Below are positions 1-7,407 of a DNA stretch of 64,000 bases, piece after piece. The position numbers were made by a program, and so were the translations under genes. The notes under the pieces are model-generated. The model saw nothing but the letters and a program-made list of their open reading frames with translations, was not told where the DNA came from and searched no databases. The number at the start of each line of letters is the position of its first letter. The stretch's first letter is position 1. This stretch comes from Salinicola salarius. Lineage in GTDB: Bacteria; Pseudomonadota; Gammaproteobacteria; Pseudomonadales; Halomonadaceae. Where the stretch lies: NCBI RefSeq assembly GCF_002179555.1, contig NZ_NHOU01000012.1, forward strand, positions 1 through 64,000, written 5' to 3'.

Positions 1-38
1 TGGCAGGGCGTCCTGGAATGAACGCTTACGCCCCTATA

Positions 39-68
39 GCAGTATGGACCACTGCAGTATGGTCCACA
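39..68. promoter_or_regulatory. Candidate operator: 15-bp direct repeat with nested inverted repeat
   Basis: GCAGTATGG-CCAC occurs twice, at 39 and 54, exactly 15 bp apart. TGGACCA (45-51) and TGGTCCA (60-66) also form an inverted repeat. The site lies beyond the 3' end of the AraC-type gene, so it more likely controls a gene to the left of the window. The rest of bases 1-215 holds no convincing gene. Operator function is inferred from symmetry only. Confidence 0.35.
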
Positions 69-215
69 GGAATCGGCGTTAGCCTCGGCGACCGCTCGCG
101 GCAAGCAGGCGGTGGCCGTCAATAATGGAAGGCGTGGTGGCTGACTCTAGCGTGAAACAGGGGAAGGGTTCTTGCCAATTATCCGGGGAGATTTGCGAAA
201 AAGCCCGGGTATCCG

Positions 216-986
216 CTAGCGAGAGGGGCGACGCAGCTGCATGGGAGAGTGGCCGTAGCGACGGCGAAAGGCATGGCTCAGAGCGCTCTGGCTGGCGAAT
301 CCGGTGCGTTCCGCGATCTCGGCCAGTGGCATGTCGGTCAATGTCGTCAGCTCGCGAACCCGGGTCAGCCGCAACCGCATCACGAACTGATACGGCGTGA
401 TACCTGTCTGTTGGCGAAAGCGCTCGGAGAAGTGCGCCTCGCTGAGGCAGGCGAGATTGGCCAGGTCGGATACGCTCAGGCGCTGGTCCAGACGTTCCAG
501 CACGAACTGCTCGAGTCGTTGAATGTCCAGCGACCGGCTGGTTCGCCTGGTCAGCGGCGGAGAGCGGAACGCCGCGCTGAGGCGGGCGTGCAGCGAACTC
601 AGTAGCGTCGTGACCAGCAGATCCGCTGGCGCATGGCTGGCATGGGTCATCTCCTGAATCAGGAACTGGAGATAATGCTGCAGCGACTCGTCCAGCGAGA
701 AATAGCCCGGACGGTCGAACAGGCTTCTCAACTGGCGGTGCATGCCGGTCAGGGAAGCGGCGTCGTCCGGCAGGTCGATGATCAACTGACGGTTGTCGCC
801 AATTCCTTCGTAATAATGCTCGATATTGGCCGGCACCAGGCAACCGGAAAGCGGCGCCACGACGCCGCCCTGGCCGGCAATCTCGAATTCCGCATAGCCG
901 GACAACCCGATCACGATCTGGTGATAGTCGTGATGATGATGCTGAATGGCGTTGTCGAGCGGCGCCAGGCGAATCGTGTCGGTCAT
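216..986 (-). CDS. AraC-family transcriptional regulator with cupin sensor domain
   Basis: A 256-residue regulator. The N-terminal half (about 1-130) looks like an AraC-type cupin: it has a histidine cluster (HHHHDYHQIVIG) near residue 16 and a glycine/proline-rich beta pattern. The C-terminal 100 residues (about 155-253) hold the double helix-turn-helix, with the signatures SVSDLANLACLSEAHFSERF and PLAEIAERTGFASQSALSHA. It should bind DNA as a ligand-responsive activator. It lies 24 bp behind a small membrane-protein gene and downstream of a TctC-like gene on the same strand, so the three may share a transcript. The ligand and targets cannot be read from the sequence. The family is clear; no gene name is justified. 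Confidence 0.88.
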   Translation of the reverse strand: MTDTIRLAPLDNAIQHHHHDYHQIVIGLSGYAEFEIAGQGGVVAPLSGCLVPANIEHYYEGIGDNRQLIIDLPDDAASLTGMHRQLRSLFDRPGYFSLDESLQHYLQFLIQEMTHASHAPADLLVTTLLSSLHARLSAAFRSPPLTRRTSRSLDIQRLEQFVLERLDQRLSVSDLANLACLSEAHFSERFRQQTGITPYQFVMRLRLTRVRELTTLTDMPLAEIAERTGFASQSALSHAFRRRYGHSPMQLRRPSR

Positions 987-1010
987 GATGTCTGCCGCAA
1001 GAGAGCCGGA

Positions 1011-1382
1011 TCAGGCACGATATTCGCCTCCCTGAAGCGCCTGGTGGACGGCCAGATGATCGCGCAGTGCTACCAGCTCTTCACGTCCGCTGCGGGAAAA
1101 CAGCGACCCGCCCTGGGCAGCTTGCCAGGGGCGCCCGTGGGTTTCCATCAGATGCTGGCTTCGCCGGCGCAGGTTTTCCAGATAGGCATCGTGGCGGATC
1201 GGATAGCCGATCAGGGTATGCCAGCGTGCTTCGCTGGCACGGTTATCCAGCACCGCATCGAAGAGATCGAGCATATCCTGCGCCTGGGTGCGGTAGCGGG
1301 GCGTGCGAGACAGCATCAGCGCCGTCACGGTGGCCACACTGACCAGCAGACAGACGGTGAAAACCATGAGAAAGAGTGACAT
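1011..1382 (-). CDS. Small single-pass membrane protein, unknown function
   Basis: A 123-residue protein. The N-terminus (about 2-24) is one strongly hydrophobic segment (VFTVCLLVSVATVTALML), followed by a charged, helical, Arg/His-rich soluble part, so it is probably inner-membrane anchored. I chose the ATG at 1382 because GGGAG sits about 8 bases upstream; an in-frame TTG at 1406 would add eight residues. It lies between the tctC-like and AraC-type genes on the same strand with short gaps. I do not recognise the family. Confidence 0.6.
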   Translation of the reverse strand: MSLFLMVFTVCLLVSVATVTALMLSRTPRYRTQAQDMLDLFDAVLDNRASEARWHTLIGYPIRHDAYLENLRRRSQHLMETHGRPWQAAQGGSLFSRSGREELVALRDHLAVHQALQGGEYRA

Positions 1383-1463
1383 GGAGACGCTCCCGGTGCG
1401 CGACAACCGGCGCAGTTTACCACGCTGGTTGCCGCAGCCTCCAAACGAACGTAGACGCGACCG

Positions 1464-2492
1464 TTAGCGAATCATGCCCAGTTCGCTGCCGATCTCTCGA
1501 ATGTCAGTGATCTGTTGATCGACGAAGCGGTTCAGCTCGTCGCCCGACTTGTGGAACGGCAGCAGGCCATTCTGGGTCATGATCTGCTTCCATTGGGGAG
1601 AGGCGTAAAGATCGTTCAGTGTCTGTTTCCACCATGTGTAGCTCGCTTCGGAAGCGCCTGCGGGGGTATAGAATCCGCGCCAGTTGGGGGCGACCACATC
1701 GATGCCTTGCTCTCTTGCCGTAGGCATATCGGCCAGCTCGCCGGGCAAGCGGTCCTCGGCGAAGACTGCCAGAATGCGAAGATCGCCGCTGTCGACGAAA
1801 CTCTTGGCTTCACTGAGGTCGCCGGTGAAGGCGTCGATGTGTCCGCCGAGCAACTGGCTGATCGCCACCGAGCCGGAATCGAAGGCCAGATACTTGATGT
1901 CGCGAATGGACTTGATACCGGCCTTGCGGGCAGCCATCAGTACCTTGATGTGATCGAAACCACCGGCAACGTCACCGCCGGAGAACGTCACGCTGCCGGC
2001 ATCTGCCTTGAGGTCGTCGAGAAGCTCGTTAAGTGAGTGGTAGGGCGAGTCGGCCGCCACGGCGATCACGCCGTAGTCGGCGCCAAGCGTCGCCACCCAG
2101 CGAACCTGATCGGCATTGCCGTTGGGATAATTGCCCAGCGCCAGCTGCGTGGTCGTGGCGGTCGACGCCGCCACGATCAGATCGTCATCACTGGAACGTT
2201 TCGCCTGTACATGGCTGAAGGCTACGCCGCCGCTTGCGCCGGGGACGTTGAGCGTCTGCATGGCCGCCGGGATCAGAGAGAGCTCCTGGAGCGCTCTGGC
2301 TACCGAACGACAGGTGAAGTCCCATCCTCCGCCCGGCTGGGCAGGCGCGATACAGTCGACCTTGCCTTGCGGCGCGGCGTGCACAGGAGCGGCAAGCATC
2401 ACCGCCACCAAGGGCAGCGTTTGGCACGCAAGCTTGAAGAAATTGGCCGGAGAAGCAGTGATTCTGGAAGCAGAAGGGGAGGAGGAGCGCAT
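1464..2492 (-). CDS. tctC: TctC/Bug-family periplasmic tricarboxylate-type binding protein
   Basis: A 342-residue secreted solute-binding protein. It has a long N-region, then a hydrophobic signal segment ending near residue 39-40 (LAAPVHA/AP). The mature part has Bug/TctC hallmarks: a PAQPGGGWD phosphate/carboxylate-binding loop near residue 51, and a later MPTAREQGIDV segment. Family members deliver carboxylates, often citrate or other di/tricarboxylates, to a TctAB membrane permease. No tctB or tctA gene is adjacent here, so it is an orphan binding protein in this window, possibly feeding a permease elsewhere or acting as a sensor. Ligand unknown; the family call is firm. Confidence 0.85.
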   Translation of the reverse strand: MRSSSPSASRITASPANFFKLACQTLPLVAVMLAAPVHAAPQGKVDCIAPAQPGGGWDFTCRSVARALQELSLIPAAMQTLNVPGASGGVAFSHVQAKRSSDDDLIVAASTATTTQLALGNYPNGNADQVRWVATLGADYGVIAVAADSPYHSLNELLDDLKADAGSVTFSGGDVAGGFDHIKVLMAARKAGIKSIRDIKYLAFDSGSVAISQLLGGHIDAFTGDLSEAKSFVDSGDLRILAVFAEDRLPGELADMPTAREQGIDVVAPNWRGFYTPAGASEASYTWWKQTLNDLYASPQWKQIMTQNGLLPFHKSGDELNRFVDQQITDIREIGSELGMIR

Positions 2493-2968
2493 GATATGAG
2501 TCCGTACGGTGTCTTCAGCGAAATATCAATATCGTTATTCAGGTCGCGCTTGTTGTCGGGTTGTGGGGCGACCGCGAGACAGTAATGGATTGGGGCGGCG
2601 TTCGCTATTGCCCTTTGGCGGGAGCTGGCTGGCGGCGAACAGCGAGATGACGGGAAAAAAAGCGAGCGAGAGACATCGTACCGACAAAAAATCGCCGCGC
2701 ATGGCGCGGCGATAACGATCGTTACAGTAAGCTCGAGAAACCGCATAGCAACTGCTGTGTCGAATCTCTTGCTTGTTCTTGTGAGCGGCAATCGACGAAA
2801 AAGTTCCCCGGCGGCAGAAATCCGGCTTCTCGAAGAGGGTTGTCTGGACGTCGTGCCTCGCCATTCGGCAGCAGAAAACATCGCAGATAGCGCATCAGCG
2901 GTTTCCAATCCGTGGCGAGGTGTGAATAATCGAGACCTTTACGCCTTAGACTAAAGTAGGGGTAGCTT
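2493..2968. other. 476-bp intergenic region, no convincing gene
   Basis: The region separates the divergent tctC-like and MFS genes and should hold both promoters, although I cannot assign clear -35/-10 boxes. Its one strong element is a terminator-shaped hairpin facing the minus strand (2686-2712). Short minus-strand frames, such as a 57-codon one at 2722-2895, show no recognisable similarity or good ribosome binding site. Confidence 0.5.
2686..2712 (-). terminator. Orphan intrinsic terminator, minus strand
   Basis: TCGCCGCGC and GCGCGGCGA (2692-2700 and 2704-2712) form a 9-bp stem with a 3-nt loop. Read on the minus strand it is followed by six T residues (complement of the A-run 2686-2691). 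No annotated minus-strand gene ends here, so it either ends a short unannotated transcript starting between 2713 and 2968, or stops antisense reading from the MFS gene. Confidence 0.6.
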
Positions 2969-4162
2969 GTGGCTGACACATTCGAGACCGGCGCTGCGAA
3001 GCCGTCGCGGCGGTTTGCTCTGTTGATAGAGCTGGCGCTGGCCGTAGGTGGATTCGCCATCGGGGTCGGCGAATTCACCATCATGGGGCTGATGCCCAAC
3101 GTGGCCGAGGCGTTGAACATTTCGGAGCCGCAGGTTGGCAACGTCATCAGTGCCTATGCGCTGGGGGTGGTCGTTGGCGCGCCCTTGATCGCCGTCATGG
3201 GCTCGCATTTCTATCGACGCCATCTCCTGCTGATGCTGATGGCGTTTTTTGCGCTGGGCAACATCGCCAGTGCTCTGGCGCCCAATTATCACACCCTGAT
3301 GATCTTCCGCTTCATCTCGGGATTGCCGCACGGCGCCTATTTCGGCGTGGCGTCTCTGGTCGCGGCCTCGCTGGTTCCGACGCACAAGCGTGCGCAGGCG
3401 GTCAGCCGGGTCATGTCGGGGCTGACGATCGCCATGCTGGTAGGCAATCCCTTCGCCACCTGGTTGAGCCAGATGATGAGCTGGCGTCTTGCCTTCGCGA
3501 TGGTCGGCGGCATCGCCATTCTCACCGTGGTGCTGGTGTTCATCTATCTGCCGTTGAACCGCCAGGAAAAACGCAACAGCCCTGCTCAGGAACTGACGGC
3601 GCTCAAGCGCTCCCAGGTCTGGCTGACGCTGGGTGTCGGGGCGATCGGCTTCGCCGGCATGTTCTGCGTGTTCAGCTATCTGGCTCCGGTGCTTATCAAC
3701 GTGACTCAGGTGTCGCCCTACTGGATACCGGTCGCTCAGGCGGCATTCGGTGCGGGCGCCATCATCGGCAATATCGTCGGTGGAAAGCTCTACGATCGCA
3801 TGCAGCTCAAGGGCGTCGGCTGGCTGCTGGTCTGGTGCATCGCCATTCTGCTGCTGTTTCCGCTGGCGGCGCAGTCGCTCTGGTCGATCCTGCTCATTTG
3901 CGTAGCCGTGGGCACCATGGTTTCACTGTCGCCGGCGCTGCAGACACGCCTGATGGATGTGGCGGCGGACGCGCAAACGCTGGCGGCTGCATCCAACCAT
4001 GCGGCGTTCAATGTCGCGAATGCCTTGGGGCCATGGCTGGGCGGGATGGCCATTGGAGCGGGTTTCGGCTGGACCGTGACCGGCTATGTCGGTGCGGCTA
4101 CCGCGGTGGGCGGACTGGTCGTGTTCTTCTTTGCCTATCGCCAGCAACAGCGCCACGGCTGA
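2969..4162 (+). CDS. MFS transporter, DHA1 (AraJ/YdhP-like) exporter
   Basis: A 397-residue inner-membrane protein with about twelve hydrophobic segments and the layout of drug:H+ antiporter family 1. Seen directly: GEFTIMGLMPNVAE in helix 1, the helix 4-5 region RFISGLPHGAYFGVASLVAA, and a central charged loop (LNRQEKRN) near residues 196-203. These patterns match AraJ/YdhP-type sugar or drug efflux permeases. The start is GTG, with AGTAGGGG six bases upstream. It stands alone on its strand, and its substrate cannot be inferred. Confidence 0.88.
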   Translation: MADTFETGAAKPSRRFALLIELALAVGGFAIGVGEFTIMGLMPNVAEALNISEPQVGNVISAYALGVVVGAPLIAVMGSHFYRRHLLLMLMAFFALGNIASALAPNYHTLMIFRFISGLPHGAYFGVASLVAASLVPTHKRAQAVSRVMSGLTIAMLVGNPFATWLSQMMSWRLAFAMVGGIAILTVVLVFIYLPLNRQEKRNSPAQELTALKRSQVWLTLGVGAIGFAGMFCVFSYLAPVLINVTQVSPYWIPVAQAAFGAGAIIGNIVGGKLYDRMQLKGVGWLLVWCIAILLLFPLAAQSLWSILLICVAVGTMVSLSPALQTRLMDVAADAQTLAAASNHAAFNVANALGPWLGGMAIGAGFGWTVTGYVGAATAVGGLVVFFFAYRQQQRHG

Positions 4163-4272
4163 ACGAAGGCGATTGAACGGGAATGCCCGAAGAGGGCCGG
4201 ACCACGCGGTGATTCAGCGCTCGCCGCGTGGCCGGATCGGCACTTGTCTACATTGTGCGAATTCCCATCTAC

Positions 4273-4316
4273 AGATTTCAAGCTAGAGATTTCAAACTAC
4301 GAATTTCAGGCCTGAA
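4273..4316. repeat. Three imperfect 14-bp repeats ending in a palindrome
   Basis: The core GATTTCAA-type unit recurs at 4273, 4287 and 4301 with 14-bp period. The last copy runs into the perfect 12-bp palindrome TTCAGGCCTGAA (4305-4316). The element lies in the convergent gap between the MFS and repressor-like genes and is AT-richer than its surroundings. Function unknown. Confidence 0.45.
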
Positions 4317-4341
4317 TTCTAGGGTACGGCTATCCAGGCTG

Positions 4342-4950
4342 CTATTGGCGACACCAGCGGGCTCTGATATAGCCCACGATGCGAAAGGGAGGGTGGCGGA
4401 CGCTTTCCACGGTCGCGCCTTGAAGCTGCTCACCGCTGACCCGCATTCTGCCGGAAGCGAGATGTTCCAGATACTGAATCTGCAACAGACCTTCGCGCTC
4501 CAGCAGATACAGTCCGTCCTGCTGAAATTTATCGCAGGGTGCGATGGCGGCAAGATCCCCCTCGAACAGAAAATCGAAAGACTCGTTCTCCGCTGGCGTT
4601 ACCAGGTGACAGTCCTGAGTCAGCATCTGTAGCGTGGACATCTCTCCCGGTTCGTCTTCCCGCTGCTCCCAGGGTGCAGCAAGATTCGCCTGCAGGCTGA
4701 GCACGGTCCCGCCTGACGTACGAGAGGCGGCCGCCATTGCGTTTAACGAGTCATCATCGAGCAGCTGTTTGATCGAGCAGCACAGCGCCGAGGTCAGCGC
4801 GACCAGGCGCTCATGGCCGATCTGCTTGATCGTGCCTGATTCCCAGTAGGAGATCGTGACGTCGGAGACGCCTACCCGTCTTGCGAGCGCGGCCTTGCTC
4901 ATGCCGGCCTGAAGGCGTAGCTGTTTGATTCGTGGTCCTAACCCGTCCAT
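4342..4950 (-). CDS. XRE-family repressor with degenerate S24/LexA-like C-terminal domain
   Basis: A 202-residue regulator. Residues 5-62 form a Cro/CI-type helix-turn-helix (MSKAALARRVGVSDVTISYW). The C-terminal half resembles the S24/LexA fold (FLFEGDLAAIAP corresponds to the usual eGDlv.V strand). The canonical catalytic Ser-Met motif is not clearly kept, and the lysine strand reads LLQIQYLEHL without the usual VKR, so self-cleavage looks unlikely and the domain may only dimerise. It is divergent from gltX. No phage genes are adjacent, so this is a chromosomal regulator or prophage relic. An inverted repeat 60-90 bp upstream may be its own operator. Confidence 0.78.
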   Translation of the reverse strand: MDGLGPRIKQLRLQAGMSKAALARRVGVSDVTISYWESGTIKQIGHERLVALTSALCCSIKQLLDDDSLNAMAAASRTSGGTVLSLQANLAAPWEQREDEPGEMSTLQMLTQDCHLVTPAENESFDFLFEGDLAAIAPCDKFQQDGLYLLEREGLLQIQYLEHLASGRMRVSGEQLQGATVESVRHPPFRIVGYIRARWCRQ

Positions 4951-5008
4951 CCATGAATCTCGCCTGCGTTATTGATGCAGTGAGGATATCCACTCACCGC
5001 CGAAGTAT

Positions 5009-5038
5009 GTTTCGGGTTACGAACTTGTCGCCCGAAAC
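5009..5038. promoter_or_regulatory. Candidate operator, inverted repeat
   Basis: GTTTCGGG (5009-5016) and CCCGAAAC (5031-5038) are perfect 8-bp inverted arms 14 bp apart. They lie in the divergent region between the XRE-type regulator and gltX. The position suits autoregulation of the repressor-like gene; binding is inferred. Confidence 0.4.
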
Positions 5039-5247
5039 CTTCTGGAAATTCTTATCGTGATTCATGTTTGCGGTCGTCTGCGTGTGCCGTGAGGACGGGA
5101 AGCCGGCACTTCGGAAGTGCAGTCGATCAGTCCGATAGTAGTCCGTCGTCGGCATTGCCACCATCGAAAAGCGCCGAAGACGACGAGTCGGGCGCTGCAG
5201 CCCGTCGCCTTGGGGGCGTATAATGTGGCGGCTCGTTCATCAACGGA

Positions 5248-6735
5248 ATGGATTTCATGACGGTACGCACGCGTATTGCGCCTTCGCCCACCGGCGATCC
5301 GCACGTCGGCACGGCTTACATCGCCCTCTTCAATCTCTGCTTCGCTCGCCAGCATGGTGGGCAGTTCGTTCTGCGCATCGAGGATACCGACCGCCAGCGT
5401 TCTACGCCTGAGTCGGAGCAGATGATTCTCGATTCTTTGCGCTGGCTAGGGCTGGATTGGGACGAAGGGCCAGATGTCGGCGGCCCGCACGGTCCCTATC
5501 GGCAAAGCGAGCGCGGCGATATCTACGCCGAGCATGCCCAACAGCTGCTGGAGCGCGGGCACGCTTTCAAATGCTATCGCACCAGCGAAGAGCTCGACGC
5601 CTTGCGGGAAGAGCGCAAGGCAGCGGGGCTTCATCTGGCATTGAAGCCGCAGGATCTCGCTCTGGATCCGGAAGAGCAGCGGCGACGGGAGGCCGAGGGC
5701 TATCCCTACGTCATTCGAATGAATGTGCCTTCCGAAGGTGTGTGCGAAGTCGACGACATGCTGCGTGGGCGGATCGAGGTCGACTGGGCACAGGTAGATG
5801 CCCAGATCCTGATGAAGTCGGACGGTATGCCGACCTACCATCTCGCCAATGTGGTCGACGACCACCTGATGGGAATCACTCACGTCCTGAGAGGCGAGGA
5901 GTGGATCAATTCGGCGCCCAAGCACAAGCTGCTTTACGAATATTTCGGCTGGTCCATGCCGCAGCTGTGTCATATGCCGCTGCTTCGCAATCCTGACAAA
6001 TCGAAGCTGTCCAAGCGCAAGAACCCTACCTCGATCAACTATTATCGGCGCATGGGGTTCCTGCCGCAGGCCGTGACCAACTATCTGGGCCGGATGGGGT
6101 GGTCGATGCCGGACGAGCGCGAGAAATTCAGCCTCGACGACATGATGGCTCACTTCGACATACAGCGGGTTTCGCTAGGGGGGCCGGTATTCGATCTCGA
6201 CAAGCTGACCTGGCTCAACGGTGTCTACATTCGCGAGGATCTCGATGACGCGGCGCTGATGAAAGCGTTGCGTGACTGGTCGTTCAACGAGGCGTATGTC
6301 GGCCAGATCCTTCCGCAGATCCGGCCGCGTATCTCGACGCTGTCGGATGCCATGCCGCTGGCCGGGCATTTCTTCGCGGGGCTGCCCGACGTTCGCGAGG
6401 CCAGCTTTGCCGATCTCGACCTCGAGCGCGATACCTTGGTGGCGCTGTTGCAGTTCCTGGTCTGGCGACTGGAAACCGTGACGCGCTGGGAAAAGGAGGA
6501 GCTGCTGGCACAGGTCAAGCTTCTGGCCGAGCACTTCGAGTTGAAGATGAAAGTCTTTCTGGCTCCCGTGTTCATTGCGGTGACGGGCAGCGCCCATTCG
6601 ACGTCGGTGCTCGATGCCATGGCGATTCTCGGATCGGATATGACACGGGCTCGTCTCCGGCATGCTATCGAGGTGTTGGGTGGCGTTTCCAAAAAGCAGG
6701 CTAAGCGCTTGGAAAAGCAGTATCGGGAGCTATAG
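5248..6735 (+). CDS. gltX: Glutamyl-tRNA synthetase
   Basis: A 495-residue class I aminoacyl-tRNA synthetase that charges tRNA-Glu. The N-terminal catalytic signature [12 protein letters not shown] (HIGH-like HVGT) is next to the start, and the second signature SKLSKRK (KMSKS) lies near residue 251. The helical anticodon-binding domain fills about 330-495. The ATG at 5257 ([10 protein letters not shown]) is an alternative start that also fits the family and has GGA upstream. The gene is followed directly by tRNA-Ala and tRNA-Glu, so enzyme and substrate genes are neighbours, an order known from pseudomonads. Confidence 0.97.
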   Translation: MDFMTVRTRIAPSPTGDPHVGTAYIALFNLCFARQHGGQFVLRIEDTDRQRSTPESEQMILDSLRWLGLDWDEGPDVGGPHGPYRQSERGDIYAEHAQQLLERGHAFKCYRTSEELDALREERKAAGLHLALKPQDLALDPEEQRRREAEGYPYVIRMNVPSEGVCEVDDMLRGRIEVDWAQVDAQILMKSDGMPTYHLANVVDDHLMGITHVLRGEEWINSAPKHKLLYEYFGWSMPQLCHMPLLRNPDKSKLSKRKNPTSINYYRRMGFLPQAVTNYLGRMGWSMPDEREKFSLDDMMAHFDIQRVSLGGPVFDLDKLTWLNGVYIREDLDDAALMKALRDWSFNEAYVGQILPQIRPRISTLSDAMPLAGHFFAGLPDVREASFADLDLERDTLVALLQFLVWRLETVTRWEKEELLAQVKLLAEHFELKMKVFLAPVFIAVTGSAHSTSVLDAMAILGSDMTRARLRHAIEVLGGVSKKQAKRLEKQYREL

Positions 6736-6789
6736 CGCGTCAGGATGCTGGTTCGGATCGAACCGCCGAGTTTTTCTGGTAATAAAGCG

Positions 6790-6818
6790 TTGACTTATCA
6801 GTGAGATGACCGTATATT
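6790..6818 (+). promoter_or_regulatory. Sigma70 promoter of the tRNA-Ala/tRNA-Glu unit
   Basis: TTGACT (6790-6795), a 17-bp spacer and TATATT (6813-6818) make a near-consensus promoter 18 bp before the tRNA. A GC-rich stretch (TCGCCCCG) follows the -10 box, typical of stringently controlled stable-RNA promoters. Confidence 0.8.
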
Positions 6819-6836
6819 TCGCCCCGTTCTTGAGAC

Positions 6837-6912
6837 GGGGCCTTAGCTCAGCTGGGAGAGCGCAACACTGGCAGTGTTGAGGTCAGCGGTTCGATCCCGC
6901 TAGGCTCCACCA
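6837..6912 (+). tRNA. tRNA-Ala (anticodon GGC)
   Basis: The acceptor arms GGGGCCT and AGGCTCC pair with one G-U. The anticodon stem CAACA/TGTTG encloses the loop CTGGCAG, giving anticodon GGC. The T-arm contains GGTTCGATCCC, and CCA is encoded at 6910-6912. 76 nt. Confidence 0.96.
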
Positions 6913-6941
6913 CAAGAACCAGCCAACAGGCTGTTTTCCGC

Positions 6942-7017
6942 GTCCCATTCGTCTAGTGGTCCAGGACACCGCCCTTTCACGGCGGTAACAGGGGTTCGAA
7001 CCCCCTATGGGACGCCA
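6942..7017 (+). tRNA. tRNA-Glu (anticodon UUC)
   Basis: The acceptor arms GTCCCAT and ATGGGAC pair perfectly. The anticodon stem CCGCC/GGCGG encloses CTTTCAC (anticodon TTC). The T-arm is GGGGTTCGAACCCCC, and CCA is encoded at 7015-7017. It lies 29 nt after tRNA-Ala and is probably co-transcribed with it. Confidence 0.96.
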
Positions 7018-7349
7018 CTCTATTTCATTCCTTCCTTCTGTTTCTTCTTCGATACCGGGTTTTCCGGGTATCTGCAGCTGTTGATAACCTCTCTGATTTT
7101 GCTGTCGAAATGCTTGACATCGGCAGGCTTTTCCACTGTTCGCTCCTCGCTTGTTGGCGCCACGGCTAACTTGCTGAAAATACGTGGATGTAGATTTTTT
7201 TCATAAAAATCAGTGCTTTATATTTGATTAAAATTTAGGCAATTTGCTGCCAGGGCGCTTCTGAAGGCGGTTTGGTGACATTATCGAAGGGTTTTGAACA
7301 GGGTTATCCACAGGAAGTGTGGAAATCTTCCGTGCCGCTGGGCAGGCAC
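7018..7349. other. AT-rich intergenic region with DnaA-box-like sites
   Basis: No gene is visible. A hairpin at 7051-7072 (6-bp outer stem, one mismatch, TTTT loop) could end tRNA processing or transcription, but it lacks a T-run. A perfect DnaA-box match TTATCCACA lies at 7304-7312 and a one-mismatch site at 7079-7087. Between them is an unusually AT-rich stretch (about 7190-7245). Confidence 0.4.
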
Positions 7350-7377
7350 AAAAAAGCCGCCGACAGAAGTCGGCGGC
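7350..7377 (-). terminator. Intrinsic terminator of gltA
   Basis: GCCGCCGAC (7356-7364) pairs with GTCGGCGGC (7369-7377) around an AGAA loop. On the minus strand six T residues follow (complement of A 7350-7355). It lies 30 bp past the gltA stop. Confidence 0.9.
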
Positions 7378-7407
7378 TTGCGTTCCAGTGCCATATCAGG
7401 TCAAGCG

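Noticed and set aside
79-843. A 254-codon minus-strand frame overlapping the AraC gene
   Set aside because: It is an out-of-frame shadow; the AraC frame has clear HTH motifs.
2722-2895. A 57-codon minus-strand frame ending just before the orphan terminator
   Set aside because: It has no good ribosome site and no recognisable composition or family. I kept only the terminator observation.
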